A stretch of 64,000 bases of DNA. It comes from Flavobacterium sp. BFFFF2. GTDB taxonomy: Bacteria; Bacteroidota; Bacteroidia; Flavobacteriales; Flavobacteriaceae. The position numbers and the translations under genes were made by a program. The notes beneath the pieces are model-generated. The model was not told the DNA's origin. It saw only the letters and a list, made by a program, of their open reading frames with translations, and ran no database searches. This document shows, in pieces, positions 46,577-55,860 of the stretch (its first letter is position 1; the number at the start of each line of letters is the position of its first letter). The DNA lies in the NCBI GenBank assembly GCA_002256385.1, contig NKJD01000018.1, positions 1 to 64,000 of the forward strand. The letters run 5' to 3'.

Positions 46577-49072
46577 TTAATTTTTTACTAAAATGGGTAA
46601 ATTTTCTAGGTGGTCTTCCACCAAATCCAATTCGTCAGTAACATGATCTAGGTGATGCTGAAGCGGCGTATATTCTTCAAATTGTTCGTTATCAAAATGA
46701 AATAGTTGGTGGCTATCTGGATCAGCCACGACTAATTTTACCCATTGGTTTTTAAACCATTCATAAGTTTCAGGCACCCGTTGAATGGTGTTCAACACCA
46801 CGTCTGGATGGTGTTCAACAACAACCAACAAACGAACCGGATCATGCACTTCAATCATTTGGCTAGGCAATCCAGGACGCAAATCACCATCAATGCCATT
46901 GGCCACACCCAAAAGTCCCATTACGTTGTGGGGCAACTTGGTCCCCGCACCCAAGCGGTAATTGTCGACCCTTGAAAAATAATATTCCAAATTGATCCCA
47001 CCACCCACTGGCGCCACTGCTTTGAGTATACCAAAAAGGTAATTGCCATCGGGGTCCGATGCGTAATCGTACGAGTTCATAAATGACCGCCGATCCAAAA
47101 ACAGCGACTTCGATAAAGAGCGCCGCCCCACTATACACATGGCATTGGTGGCGTGGTTTAATTCGGGCCGTGGTTCAAATAATGACACCGATCGATCTCG
47201 GATTCGTTTATGAATCTGTTGCAATGGATCATGTGAATCAATGGTGTCAAATCGGCGCGAACGTTCCTTGGCGTTAAAATCCAACGCTTGTTCAAAATGT
47301 TTTCCAATTTGTTGGTGTAATGGAAGCCATTCAGTTCCCATTTTATCTTCATCAAAAAACACAATGTCATCTCTGGTGGTGTCGTGTAAAGCGGCCACAA
47401 ACAGGGTAGCATCAGGTAAATGAATTCCACGGTCAACCAAAAGAGACCGAACTAACCTATGATTACCCATAAATGCCATGATTTTGGCATTTACAGAACC
47501 TGGTCGACCACTACAGGCCCCACAATCATAACCAGCATAGTGGGTGTTATTTACTGAAGTAGCGCCATGGCTGACCAAATAAATGATCGGTGCAAATCGG
47601 TCAATTAGTCCAATGCTCCTTAATAATCCTTCTACCCGATCGGCCATTTCAGAAGGCGTAAACCCAAGTTGAAGGTCATTCTCTGACGGATGATTTGGAT
47701 CAAACTCAATGGCCAAATCAGCTTCTTTATCTAAATGACGAAACGAAGAACTCGTGGCTGGGGTCATGGTTGGTTTAAAAATATTGACAAAAAGCCGCAT
47801 GGCCGACCAAAACCCAAGCGTCTGCGAAATCAACCAACCAGGAACCAAGCTATGTGACGACTTGTGGAAATGGATATCAGTCTCTCGTTTTTTCCCTACA
47901 CCAATTTCTTTAATTAGGTATTTTGGGGTCATTGGCGCAGGGCATAATTTGGTGTAAAATTTACCTCCCATTGGCTGATAGAAAAACTCCACATTAAAAA
48001 AACCTGGTGTCCCAAAGGTTTCACAACTGGGCTCGAGCCGTTCAATGTATCTTCTTAATGAACATTCCCGGTCATCCATACAAAACAGCGCCTGAAAACG
48101 GGGTGTCTCAGCTATTCTGTGCGTTTCCTGTGTATTTTGAATGCCACACAAAACTTGGTCGTACAATGACCATTCAAAGGCCTCTTGCCACAACGAAAGC
48201 ACATCAAATAATTCGGAATAAGGAATTTTTGAAAACAGCTTTAAAGGCTTTTCATTGATCCGGTGACAAAGTGGCGCCCAATTTTCGCCGAAATTGGTAT
48301 CTAACGCATCAATTTCGAGCAATAACTCAAAGATGATGAGATCTTCCAAAGTGATGGGTCTTGGATCTAATAATGACTGCGGTTGATTTTCTAATGTAGC
48401 CGCCATTCCAGACCAACCTGGGTGTCTAAATTGCTGGTCAAATAAATATTCTTCATAATAATGTTCATCCCCCACTAAAATATCAAGCAAATGCTCAATG
48501 GATAGTTTTGGATCCAACAACAAAGCACGGGAACGCGTATTTTTAAAAAAACTTTCAAATGAATTTGTTTCTAATTCTTTTAATGAACTCAAAAAACCAA
48601 TCTTATCAACTGGGAAATTCCAAATGGAAATTCCTTGATCTAAATAGCTACACACAATGCGAAACAAAGTAGTGTGCACTTGCTTGTCTAAATTAAAATT
48701 GTAGACTGATTTCCAATGAGCCCGCAACTTACCGATACGTGCCGAAGTCGATAAATCATAATTATCGTGCAACATTTTTTGCAACCAGACCCCCTGGCCT
48801 TTTGCCCCTTTCCGTTTAAAGATAACGGCATCTAAAACTTGTGCCTTAATTTCTTTTCGTTGAAATCGGTCACGAAATTCCGTAAGCGACAAGTATGTTT
48901 TATAACCAAAAATATCATGAGCCTCTTGCAATGCCTCAAAAAAAGGCTTGTCCTGAAAGGCATGAAGGGTATTGTGGTGAATAAAATCTTTCAGTGGTGC
49001 CTGAGCAGGAAGGTGATGTGCCAAATGATGCAATACACCCGCTGCATCAAAGCGCGAGCCAGTATGTTTCAT
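46577..49072 (-). CDS. dabA: DabA: inorganic-carbon transporter subunit, DUF2309
   Basis: The 831-residue cytoplasmic protein is a beta-carbonic-anhydrase-like zinc subunit of the DAB complex. The four predicted zinc ligands are all present: Cys331 and Asp333 in LFCMDDRECS, His502 in SHGATSVNN and Cys517 in YDCGACSG. The spacing (331/333 and 502/517) mirrors the 351/353 and 524/539 set of Halothiobacillus DabA. Known DAB systems hydrate CO2 to bicarbonate in an energised, vectorial way and support growth at low CO2. In heterotrophs such as Staphylococcus the MpsAB pair serves anaplerotic carboxylation. It overlaps no other gene; dabB follows after 10 bp and a 126-aa gene precedes it by 106 bp. 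Confidence 0.95.
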   Translation of the reverse strand: MKHTGSRFDAAGVLHHLAHHLPAQAPLKDFIHHNTLHAFQDKPFFEALQEAHDIFGYKTYLSLTEFRDRFQRKEIKAQVLDAVIFKRKGAKGQGVWLQKMLHDNYDLSTSARIGKLRAHWKSVYNFNLDKQVHTTLFRIVCSYLDQGISIWNFPVDKIGFLSSLKELETNSFESFFKNTRSRALLLDPKLSIEHLLDILVGDEHYYEEYLFDQQFRHPGWSGMAATLENQPQSLLDPRPITLEDLIIFELLLEIDALDTNFGENWAPLCHRINEKPLKLFSKIPYSELFDVLSLWQEAFEWSLYDQVLCGIQNTQETHRIAETPRFQALFCMDDRECSLRRYIERLEPSCETFGTPGFFNVEFFYQPMGGKFYTKLCPAPMTPKYLIKEIGVGKKRETDIHFHKSSHSLVPGWLISQTLGFWSAMRLFVNIFKPTMTPATSSSFRHLDKEADLAIEFDPNHPSENDLQLGFTPSEMADRVEGLLRSIGLIDRFAPIIYLVSHGATSVNNTHYAGYDCGACSGRPGSVNAKIMAFMGNHRLVRSLLVDRGIHLPDATLFVAALHDTTRDDIVFFDEDKMGTEWLPLHQQIGKHFEQALDFNAKERSRRFDTIDSHDPLQQIHKRIRDRSVSLFEPRPELNHATNAMCIVGRRSLSKSLFLDRRSFMNSYDYASDPDGNYLFGILKAVAPVGGGINLEYYFSRVDNYRLGAGTKLPHNVMGLLGVANGIDGDLRPGLPSQMIEVHDPVRLLVVVEHHPDVVLNTIQRVPETYEWFKNQWVKLVVADPDSHQLFHFDNEQFEEYTPLQHHLDHVTDELDLVEDHLENLPILVKN

Positions 49073-49178
49073 ATTAAAAATATATTGAAAGAATGAGTAT
49101 TAACAGAAGATGACTTCTGAAATACGAAATTAAAACAGACATCCAAGAAAAGGTCGTCCTTAAATTAAGTAATTGGTT

Positions 49179-49559
49179 TTAAGAGAGTAGGTGTAACTTC
49201 CAATTACAATATAGGTCATAGAGCGGCACACGGACGCCAGAAAAAAGCAGTTCAGGCGATTGTACAACTAAACGATGGTTTGCCAATTCAAGAATTAAAT
49301 TAGCAGCATTAAATTGAATACAACCTAATTCAGCTTCCGTTTCAGTATCCAAATCTTCAATCTGATCCTTTTCTGGTGAAGTCTGATTTAAGATATTTAA
49401 TTGCTGGGTGCTTCCAGATTTGGAACATTGGGCATCAATTCGTTTTGGTGATTCCTTCGAAAAAGTGGCAAACTGATGCTGCAAACAATAAGTTGACATC
49501 GCACATGCCACAAAAAGGGCTAGCATCCAAAAGATGTGTTTACGAAAGTTTGTCAACAT
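49179..49559 (-). CDS. Small membrane-anchored or exported protein heading the dab operon
   Basis: The 126-residue product starts with a hydrophobic segment (about 9-25, WMLALFVACAMSTYCL) that is a signal peptide or single anchor. An acidic linker (DQIEDLDTETEAELG) and a C-terminal part with LANHRLVVQSPELLF and a closing PLYDLYCNWKLHLLS follow. It carries five cysteines and no known domain. A TACTTTTG box lies 19 bp upstream, and dabA starts 106 bp downstream on the same strand with no terminator between. It is therefore probably the first gene of the operon. I do not recognise a family. Confidence 0.65.
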   Translation of the reverse strand: MLTNFRKHIFWMLALFVACAMSTYCLQHQFATFSKESPKRIDAQCSKSGSTQQLNILNQTSPEKDQIEDLDTETEAELGCIQFNAANLILELANHRLVVQSPELLFSGVRVPLYDLYCNWKLHLLS

Positions 49560-49578
49560 ATAAATGTTTTTAATAAAA

Positions 49579-49586
49579 CAAAAGTA
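49579..49586 (-). promoter_or_regulatory. Predicted -7 element of the dab operon
   Basis: TACTTTTG on the minus strand is a perfect TAnnTTTG box 19 bp before the first gene (ATG at 49559). No other perfect box is seen in the 106 bp between that gene and dabA. Confidence 0.5.
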
Positions 49587-49655
49587 ACTTAAAAAAAACC
49601 CGACGAAACTTAGTTTTTGATAAAATTAGGAATATCGATTTCGCTATTATTAGCA

Positions 49656-49683
49656 ATAAAAAAAGCAGCCCGAAGGCTGCTTT
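49656..49683 (-). terminator. Rho-independent terminator of the M16 peptidase operon
   Basis: AAAGCAGCC and GGCTGCTTT form a perfect 9-bp stem with a 4-nt CGAA/TTCG loop, followed on the minus strand by seven T. It lies 26 bp after the M16 pair stop. Confidence 0.9.
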
Positions 49684-49708
49684 AAAATTTGAAAAATAGT
49701 TAGAAATA

Positions 49709-51757
49709 CTATTTAAAATCTTCGTCGGTAATTCCCTCGTTGAACTTCACTTCCGAAGCATTGAACTCAATTTCTTGAGGTCCAAAAGACAAAGTCATTT
49801 TGTACGGAAATTTAACACCATTTAGCTCCTTATAATCACCAAACATGGATGTTTGAGTCATTTTTTGTCCATTGGCTTCGCTTTCTTTACTTGAGCCAAT
49901 TTTCAAACCTGTAGCCACTTCATAAAAATACGTTTTCTTGTTATTCTTAACAATGTAACACTCAGTATTATTAAAAACTTCAATGCCGTCAAGTACTAAA
50001 TCTGTTGCGTTTAACAATTCCAATTCAACAAATGGCACTGCAGCTTCTTTCATGTCCGCTAAGTCTTTACCTTCAATATTTTTACGTTGACCTTGTTGTG
50101 ACATATAGGCTTCTTTTTCGCCTACTATTTGTTTCATCATACTCATGCCCATCACCATCATTTCAACAGCTAATTTATGGGTATCTGTTGTTTTCATGCT
50201 CATTTCAAGTGGCGTCTCCTGAATGGTACCCATGTATTTAGCAGAAACTGAATGTACTGCTTTTAAGGCTTTTTCTCCGCCAACTGCATTGATGTAATTT
50301 GTAACCACTGATTTCGCAGTAACCCCAGCTGGTGCAGCGCGCTTAAGTGCAGGACGTTTAGTAGATTGACCAAACTTATCGTAGAAAAACACGGGTAAAT
50401 TAAGCTTATCAAGACCTTGAACAACTTCAGAACCTTTACCAACAATAAGCACACGTAAATTTTCAGCTAAAAAGTATTTATTGGCAACACGCTGAATGTC
50501 TTCAGGGGTAACTGAATTAATACGTTTGATGTAATTTTCGTAAAAATCAGCAGGCAATCCTTGGGTTTCAATGTTCAAGGCATAACGAGCAATGGTGGCT
50601 GGTTTTTCAACTTGCATTACAAAACGACCAATATATCCCGCTTTTACATTACTCAAATCTTCATCTTTCACACGTTCAACACGAATGCGTTTGATTTCTT
50701 TTAAAATTTCAACCACCGCACTGTCAGTTACCGCATTTCTTACTTGTGTATTTGCGGCAAACTTACTGTTCATGTATTTATCAAAACCTACCGACGATCT
50801 GGCGCCATAAGTCCAGCCATGGGCTTCACGTAAATTCATATTTAAATAACTGTTAAAATCACCACCTAAAACTTGGTTGGCCAAAATAACGGGATAAAAA
50901 TCAGGATCTGACATTTTTAAATTAACGGTGTTAAAAACAGCAATTTCAGACTGAACAGCATTGGGCATGTCCACAAAATCAATTTGTGTTTTTTCTACAT
51001 TTTTTGGCTGGGTGTATTCGATTTTTGGCGCTTTAGCTTTTGTCCAGCCGTTGAATAACTTTTCAACCATTGGTTTTACAGCTTTCAAAGAAACATCCCC
51101 TACAATTACTAAATAAGCATTTCCTGGAACAAAATAAGTACTGTAATTCTTTTTTACATCATCTAACGTTACATTTTTAATGGTTTCTTCACTTAAATAC
51201 TCCCCAGCAGGATGTCCTTTTCCGTAGGCAAGTACATTTTCAACACGACCTGCAACGGCTGAAACACTTTTTTCTTGTGTTTTTAAACCCTCGATCATTT
51301 TCTCACGCTCTTTTTCCAATTCATCGGCCGTGAAATTTGGGTGTAACGCCCCATCGGCCATCAATTCTAGAATTCTCTTAGCATGCTTTGACAATCCACT
51401 TCCTGATGCGCCGTTCGAAGAAAAATCAACATTTGCACCTAAAAAATCAATTTCTTCATTGAATTTATCTTTCGAAATTGTTTTAGATCCGTTGCCAATT
51501 AACGCACTTGTCAAATCATCAACTCCTTTTTTAGCACCCTCCGAAAAAGGGGCATTATCCAAAGTGAGGCTAAATGATACTCTTGGCAGTTTATGGTTTT
51601 CAACCACCAATACTTTCATGCCATTGAGCAATGTGAATTGTTGCGGCTTTTTAAGGTTTATAACCGGAGCCGGTCCCGGTTTAGGTTGCGATCTGTCTTG
51701 TGCCTGCATAGTTACTCCAAGTAACAAACTGGTTGCTATAATTATATATTTTTTCAT
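49709..51757 (-). CDS. M16-family peptidase subunit lacking the zinc site, with C-terminal extension
   Basis: The 682-residue exported protein has a signal peptide (about 1-20) and two M16 domains (about 40-250 and 255-460, with the R/Y-type motif LREAHGWTYGARSSVG). At the position of the HxxEH zinc motif it reads KKGVDDLTSALIGNG, so this subunit cannot bind zinc. Residues about 470-682 form an extra domain (VVTNYINAVGGEKALKAVHS ... TSMFGDYKELNGVKFPY) resembling outer-membrane-lipoprotein-sorting-like or DUF4292-type folds. It follows the active M16 gene by 11 bp, so the two likely form a heterodimer like bacterial M16B pairs. Confidence 0.88.
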   Translation of the reverse strand: MKKYIIIATSLLLGVTMQAQDRSQPKPGPAPVINLKKPQQFTLLNGMKVLVVENHKLPRVSFSLTLDNAPFSEGAKKGVDDLTSALIGNGSKTISKDKFNEEIDFLGANVDFSSNGASGSGLSKHAKRILELMADGALHPNFTADELEKEREKMIEGLKTQEKSVSAVAGRVENVLAYGKGHPAGEYLSEETIKNVTLDDVKKNYSTYFVPGNAYLVIVGDVSLKAVKPMVEKLFNGWTKAKAPKIEYTQPKNVEKTQIDFVDMPNAVQSEIAVFNTVNLKMSDPDFYPVILANQVLGGDFNSYLNMNLREAHGWTYGARSSVGFDKYMNSKFAANTQVRNAVTDSAVVEILKEIKRIRVERVKDEDLSNVKAGYIGRFVMQVEKPATIARYALNIETQGLPADFYENYIKRINSVTPEDIQRVANKYFLAENLRVLIVGKGSEVVQGLDKLNLPVFFYDKFGQSTKRPALKRAAPAGVTAKSVVTNYINAVGGEKALKAVHSVSAKYMGTIQETPLEMSMKTTDTHKLAVEMMVMGMSMMKQIVGEKEAYMSQQGQRKNIEGKDLADMKEAAVPFVELELLNATDLVLDGIEVFNNTECYIVKNNKKTYFYEVATGLKIGSSKESEANGQKMTQTSMFGDYKELNGVKFPYKMTLSFGPQEIEFNASEVKFNEGITDEDFK

Positions 51758-51768
51758 ATTGTAAATGC

Positions 51769-53094
51769 TTAGTTTTGAGCTTTATCTTTTGCCGGAACGT
51801 AATCTAAAATCAATCTTTGATTCGGGTTCAAATATTTTTTGGCTACAGCACGAATTTCTTCTCTTGTAATTGACTTGTAAAGCTCACGCTCTGTATTAAT
51901 CAGGTTTGTATCGCCGTACAACAAATAATTACTGGCCAAATTCTCTGCTACTCCTTCAACAGACGAGTTACTATTTACATAGTTATTGTCATAAATATTT
52001 TGCAATTTTTGGAAATCTCTTTCTGAGATTAACTCCGTTTGCAATTTAACAATTTCTTCATCGATTTCTTTAATTAAATCTTGAGCGGTAAAGTTGCCCT
52101 GTGGCAATCCATATAAAATATATTGCCCATAATCTTCTTGTGAATAATTGAAGGCACCAGCTTGTAAGGCCATTTTTTTGTCATCTACAATTTTCTTGTA
52201 CATGCGCGAACTTTTTCCTTCACTTAAAATAGTAGAAATAAAATCTAATACACGTGCATCACGCGTTTTCATTGAAGGGGTTCTATATGAACAAATAACC
52301 ATTGCCTTTTGAATATTTGGATCCTCATAAGTGGCATGGATTGTCTGTGTAATTGGTTCTTCAACAAAAGTTTGTCTTTTGATTTCTTCTCCCCTTGGTA
52401 TAGGTCCAAAATATTTTTGAATCCATTCTTTGGTTTTCGCAATATCAATTTGTCCTGCAACAACTAAAACAGCATTATTTGGCGAATAGAACTTTTTGTT
52501 GAAAGCTTGAAATTCCTCAAGTGTCGAAGCATCTAAATGTTCCATTGAACCAATAGTTGCCCAACGGTAAGGATGCACTTTAAACATGTTTTTCTTTACT
52601 TCAGCCAACAATTGACCATAAGGTTGATTGTCAACACGTAATCTTTTTTCTTCTTTGACTACTTCATTTTGGGTATCTACCCCAATTTTATTAATAACAG
52701 GATGCATGAGGCGTTCCGATTCCATCCACAAGCCTAATTCGGCATTGTTTGAAGGGAAAACTTCAAAGTAATACGTGCGGTCTTCTGAAGTATTCGCATT
52801 GTTTGTTCCTCCATTTGAAGTAACAATTTTGAACCATTCTCCCCGCTTGATGTTTTGTGTCCCTTCAAACAGTAAATGTTCAAAGAAATGCGCAAAGCCG
52901 GTTCTGTCCGGACTCTCGTTTTTAGATCCAACATGATACATCACCGAAGTGATTACTACCGGTGCCGATGGATCGTTGTGTAAAATGACATGCATGCCGT
53001 TGGGCAAATTGTACTCCTCAAAGGCTACTTTTTGAGCTGAAGCTACTCCTCCCAGCATAAGCAATGAACTTAAAGCAATGACTGATTTTCTCAT
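51769..53094 (-). CDS. M16-family zinc peptidase, active subunit
   Basis: The 441-residue exported protein has a signal peptide (1-20) and the inverted zinc motif HFFEH at 69-73, with the third ligand in the glutamate cluster NEVVKEEK at 143-150. The expected M16 spacing of about 75 residues is met. Its second domain carries the YGDTNL region. It is a pitrilysin-like peptidase, acting in the periplasm or on the surface. It pairs with the inactive partner gene 11 bp downstream. A TACATTTG box lies about 75 bp upstream. Confidence 0.92.
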   Translation of the reverse strand: MRKSVIALSSLLMLGGVASAQKVAFEEYNLPNGMHVILHNDPSAPVVITSVMYHVGSKNESPDRTGFAHFFEHLLFEGTQNIKRGEWFKIVTSNGGTNNANTSEDRTYYFEVFPSNNAELGLWMESERLMHPVINKIGVDTQNEVVKEEKRLRVDNQPYGQLLAEVKKNMFKVHPYRWATIGSMEHLDASTLEEFQAFNKKFYSPNNAVLVVAGQIDIAKTKEWIQKYFGPIPRGEEIKRQTFVEEPITQTIHATYEDPNIQKAMVICSYRTPSMKTRDARVLDFISTILSEGKSSRMYKKIVDDKKMALQAGAFNYSQEDYGQYILYGLPQGNFTAQDLIKEIDEEIVKLQTELISERDFQKLQNIYDNNYVNSNSSVEGVAENLASNYLLYGDTNLINTERELYKSITREEIRAVAKKYLNPNQRLILDYVPAKDKAQN

Positions 53095-53168
53095 TATGTT
53101 AAAAATAAGTTTAGTTTGTTGCGCCGCAATGATGTCTGATATTGGGTCATCAACGGCAGTGTGACGTG

Positions 53169-53176
53169 CAAATGTA
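53169..53176 (-). promoter_or_regulatory. Predicted -7 element of the M16 pair
   Basis: TACATTTG on the minus strand, perfect TAnnTTTG, 74 bp upstream of the M16 ATG at 53094, implying a leader near 68 nt. Confidence 0.45.
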
Positions 53177-53253
53177 TAATTAGTTACATTTAAAGTTTGA
53201 TTTTTTAAAAAATAATCTCAAAATTGAATGAGCCGCGAAAAATCGAAACTTCC

Positions 53254-54585
53254 TTACCTCAAAACTTCATACAACTGGACCACTTTCCCGTCCGTTTGGA
53301 TGGAGACAAATTGACAAATTTGAAGCAATCTTTCATATAATGTATCTTTTGAATTTCGGTACCTCTCAGGCAATAATGACAATGCGAGTTTATCAAACTG
53401 CGTTGGATTCCCTTCAAAATCTCTATTTGAAGCTGCAATAAAAACATCTAATAACAAAGACAATATTCTATGGCCTCTCACTTCTTTTTCGATGACCTCT
53501 TTGCTCTTGTAAATTCGTTCGACACTAAGTTGGATAATGTCTTTCATCTGTGCGGCATATATACTTTTGTCCATTAAAGAAAAAGGATATGAGCCTTCCA
53601 AAATTGCCGATTCATTATCCATAAAGATCTTCATCGCATCTTGAATAAGCGCATTGATGGCAATAGCTCTTAAATAACTAATCCGGTCTTCCCTAGTCTT
53701 CAATTTATTGTACTTTTCAACATTGATGGCATGTCGCACCATTTTCATTAAATATTCAAGGGCAAAATCTTCAGATATCCATCCTAAATTGATCCCATCT
53801 TCAAAATCAATAATCGTGTAGCAAATATCATCGGCAGCTTCGACTAAAAAGGCCAATGGATGGCGAGCGTAGCGCAGCTCATCTTTTCCTCCCCTTTTAG
53901 GCAACCCCAATTCCGTTGCAACTTCTTCGAAAAAGAGCGTATCCGCTTGAAAAACGCCATATTTCTTATCTGATATGTTCGATGTAGGTTTGTGAGGTAA
54001 ACTTACTTTAGGGTATTTCATAAATGCACCTAATGTGGCATACGTCAAGCGCAATCCTCCTTCCACACCTGGTCGGTCTTGAGTTACTAACGAAAAACCA
54101 TTGGCATTTCCTTCAAAATGAATGAGATCATACCACTCTGAAGGGGTTAATAATGATTGAAATTGTTGCCCATTTCCCACCGAAAAATACTCCCCTATGG
54201 CTTTTTCTCCTGAATGGCCAAATGGTGGGTTTCCAATGTCATGAGCTAACGATGAAGCAGCTACTATGGCGCCAAAATCATGTGCTTGAAACCCATGTAC
54301 TTCATGCAAATGCGGATATTTCTGCAACAATTCGAGACCAACGATTCGTCCAAGTGTACGACCAACAACCGAAACCTCTAAGCTGTGAGTAAGCCTTGTA
54401 TGAACAAAATCAGTTTTCGATAATGGAATTACCTGTGTTTTGTCTTGTAAACTTCGAAAAGATGAAGAAAAAATGATGCGATCAAAATCAACTTCAAAAC
54501 CAAGCCGCATTTCGTCCTGTTCTACTCTAAGTCGCTTGTGGGTATCTCCTTGCCGACGTAATGATAATAATTGTTCCCAGTGCAT
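53254..54585 (-). CDS. dgt: Deoxyguanosinetriphosphate triphosphohydrolase (dGTPase-like)
   Basis: The 443-residue HD-domain hydrolase has metal ligands His67 (RLTHSLEV), His115-Asp116 (LAHDIGNPPFGHSGE) and the later Asp in EAADDICYTI (about 251-252). The family converts dNTPs, classically dGTP, to the nucleoside and triphosphate. Residues 41-50 (SSFRSLQDKTQV) are the conserved allosteric/substrate loop. Length matches the dGTPase family. Its neighbours are an HupE-like gene upstream and the M16 genes downstream on the same strand; no functional link is apparent. Confidence 0.93.
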   Translation of the reverse strand: MHWEQLLSLRRQGDTHKRLRVEQDEMRLGFEVDFDRIIFSSSFRSLQDKTQVIPLSKTDFVHTRLTHSLEVSVVGRTLGRIVGLELLQKYPHLHEVHGFQAHDFGAIVAASSLAHDIGNPPFGHSGEKAIGEYFSVGNGQQFQSLLTPSEWYDLIHFEGNANGFSLVTQDRPGVEGGLRLTYATLGAFMKYPKVSLPHKPTSNISDKKYGVFQADTLFFEEVATELGLPKRGGKDELRYARHPLAFLVEAADDICYTIIDFEDGINLGWISEDFALEYLMKMVRHAINVEKYNKLKTREDRISYLRAIAINALIQDAMKIFMDNESAILEGSYPFSLMDKSIYAAQMKDIIQLSVERIYKSKEVIEKEVRGHRILSLLLDVFIAASNRDFEGNPTQFDKLALSLLPERYRNSKDTLYERLLQICQFVSIQTDGKVVQLYEVLR

Positions 54586-54613
54586 AAAAAAATAACTAAA
54601 AAAGTGTTTTAAA

Positions 54614-55189
54614 TCAATTGATTAATAAACAAACCACTACCCCAATTACAAAACTAGACATCATTAGTATCCAATCACGCTTTGTAAATTTAAAAAGGGT
54701 CTCCGACAAAAAGCTTAGCAAAAATGAGCCAAATACAACAACTAATTGTCCTCCTTCAACACCTAAAGCAAAGTGAACCAATGGCCACATTTTATCAGAT
54801 GGTCTACCTGGGATTAAATGAGTAAAAAAATTCGAAAAACCCAAGCCGTGGATCAAACCAAAAAAAAAGGTAATACCTAACAACCAAGGCATCCACTTCT
54901 TGTCTACATTTTTCCCCCTATGAATAAGATTAATTAGGGCAGATACTAAAATGGTGCACAAAATCAGTAGTTCAACCCATGAAGTATTAATACGAATAAC
55001 ACCCCAAACTGCCAAAATCAGCGATAAGGTATGCCCAAGGGTAAACAATGAAACTAGAAACAACCAATGCTTCCATTCTTTAATGGAAAAAGGAACAATT
55101 AATACCAATAAAAACAATAAGTGATCATAAGCTCTTACATCCAGAACATGCCAAAAACCTATTGGTCCATACACTGTAAATTCAGACAT
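54614..55189 (-). CDS. HupE/UreJ-family membrane protein
   Basis: The 191-residue protein has about six transmembrane helices and the family's histidine-containing motifs DHLLFLLVLIVPFS (23-36), FTLGHTLSLIL (49-60) and FGLIHGLGFSNFF. HupE and UreJ are linked to nickel or cobalt uptake for hydrogenase and urease, but no such enzyme is in the window. The clade found in Bacteroidota lacks a named substrate. It sits 28 bp upstream of dgt and beyond the terminator of the ribosomal operon, so it has its own promoter. A metal-transport role is inferred from the family only. Confidence 0.82.
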   Translation of the reverse strand: MSEFTVYGPIGFWHVLDVRAYDHLLFLLVLIVPFSIKEWKHWLFLVSLFTLGHTLSLILAVWGVIRINTSWVELLILCTILVSALINLIHRGKNVDKKWMPWLLGITFFFGLIHGLGFSNFFTHLIPGRPSDKMWPLVHFALGVEGGQLVVVFGSFLLSFLSETLFKFTKRDWILMMSSFVIGVVVCLLIN

Positions 55190-55265
55190 AGTTTGAAATT
55201 TAGGTAAAACTACATTAATTTATTGTATAAAAAAATGTTGCCAAATCACCACACTGTAGTAAAAT

Positions 55266-55295
55266 AAAAAAAGCTACCGTCAAGTAGCTTTTTTT
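55266..55295 (-). terminator. Terminator of the spc-alpha ribosomal operon
   Basis: AAAAAAGCTAC and GTAGCTTTTTT pair around a CGTCAA loop just after rplQ. Both sides are A/T-rich, so it may also act against rightward transcription. Confidence 0.85.
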
Positions 55296-55315
55296 ATCAA
55301 TAGAAAATCAGAAAT

Positions 55316-55825
55316 CTATTCTTGTGTATCAGAAGTTTCATCCACAGCTGTCGTATCATCTACAGAAGGAGCTACATCTTCTACTACAGTAGATTCAGTA
55401 CTCTTCGGCTTAGAACTACGACGTGATTTAGCTTTTTTAACTTCTTTTTTACCTCCATTGTACAATTCGTTGAAATCCACTAGTTCAATCATTGCCATAT
55501 CGGCATTATCACCCAATCGATTTCCTAATTTAATAATACGGGTATAACCTCCAGGACGATCAGCTACTTTAGCAGATACGTCACGAAACAACTCCGTAAC
55601 AGCGTACTTGCTTCTTAAATAACTAAAAGCAATACGACGATTGTGCGTAGTGTCTTCTTTTGAACGCGTCACAATAGGTTCAACGTATTGTTTAAGAGCT
55701 TTTGCCTTTGCAACAGTCGTTGTAATACGTTTGTGCTCGATCAAAGAACAAGCCATATTTGACAACATCGATTTACGATGTCCCGCTTGTCTACTTAAAT
55801 GATTTACTTTTTTACCGTGTCTCAT
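55316..55825 (-). CDS. rplQ: 50S ribosomal protein L17 with acidic C-terminal extension
   Basis: The conserved L17 core covers residues 1-120 ([20 protein letters not shown] start, [20 protein letters not shown]). It is followed by a 45-residue tail, first Lys/Arg-rich ([17 protein letters not shown]) then acidic ([11 protein letters not shown]). E. coli L17 is about 127 residues; extended tails are common in Bacteroidota. It is the last gene of the cluster, 35 bp after rpoA. Confidence 0.97.
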   Translation of the reverse strand: MRHGKKVNHLSRQAGHRKSMLSNMACSLIEHKRITTTVAKAKALKQYVEPIVTRSKEDTTHNRRIAFSYLRSKYAVTELFRDVSAKVADRPGGYTRIIKLGNRLGDNADMAMIELVDFNELYNGGKKEVKKAKSRRSSKPKSTESTVVEDVAPSVDDTTAVDETSDTQE

Positions 55826-55860
55826 GGTATAATTACTTTATATTCGTGAACCACGAATCA

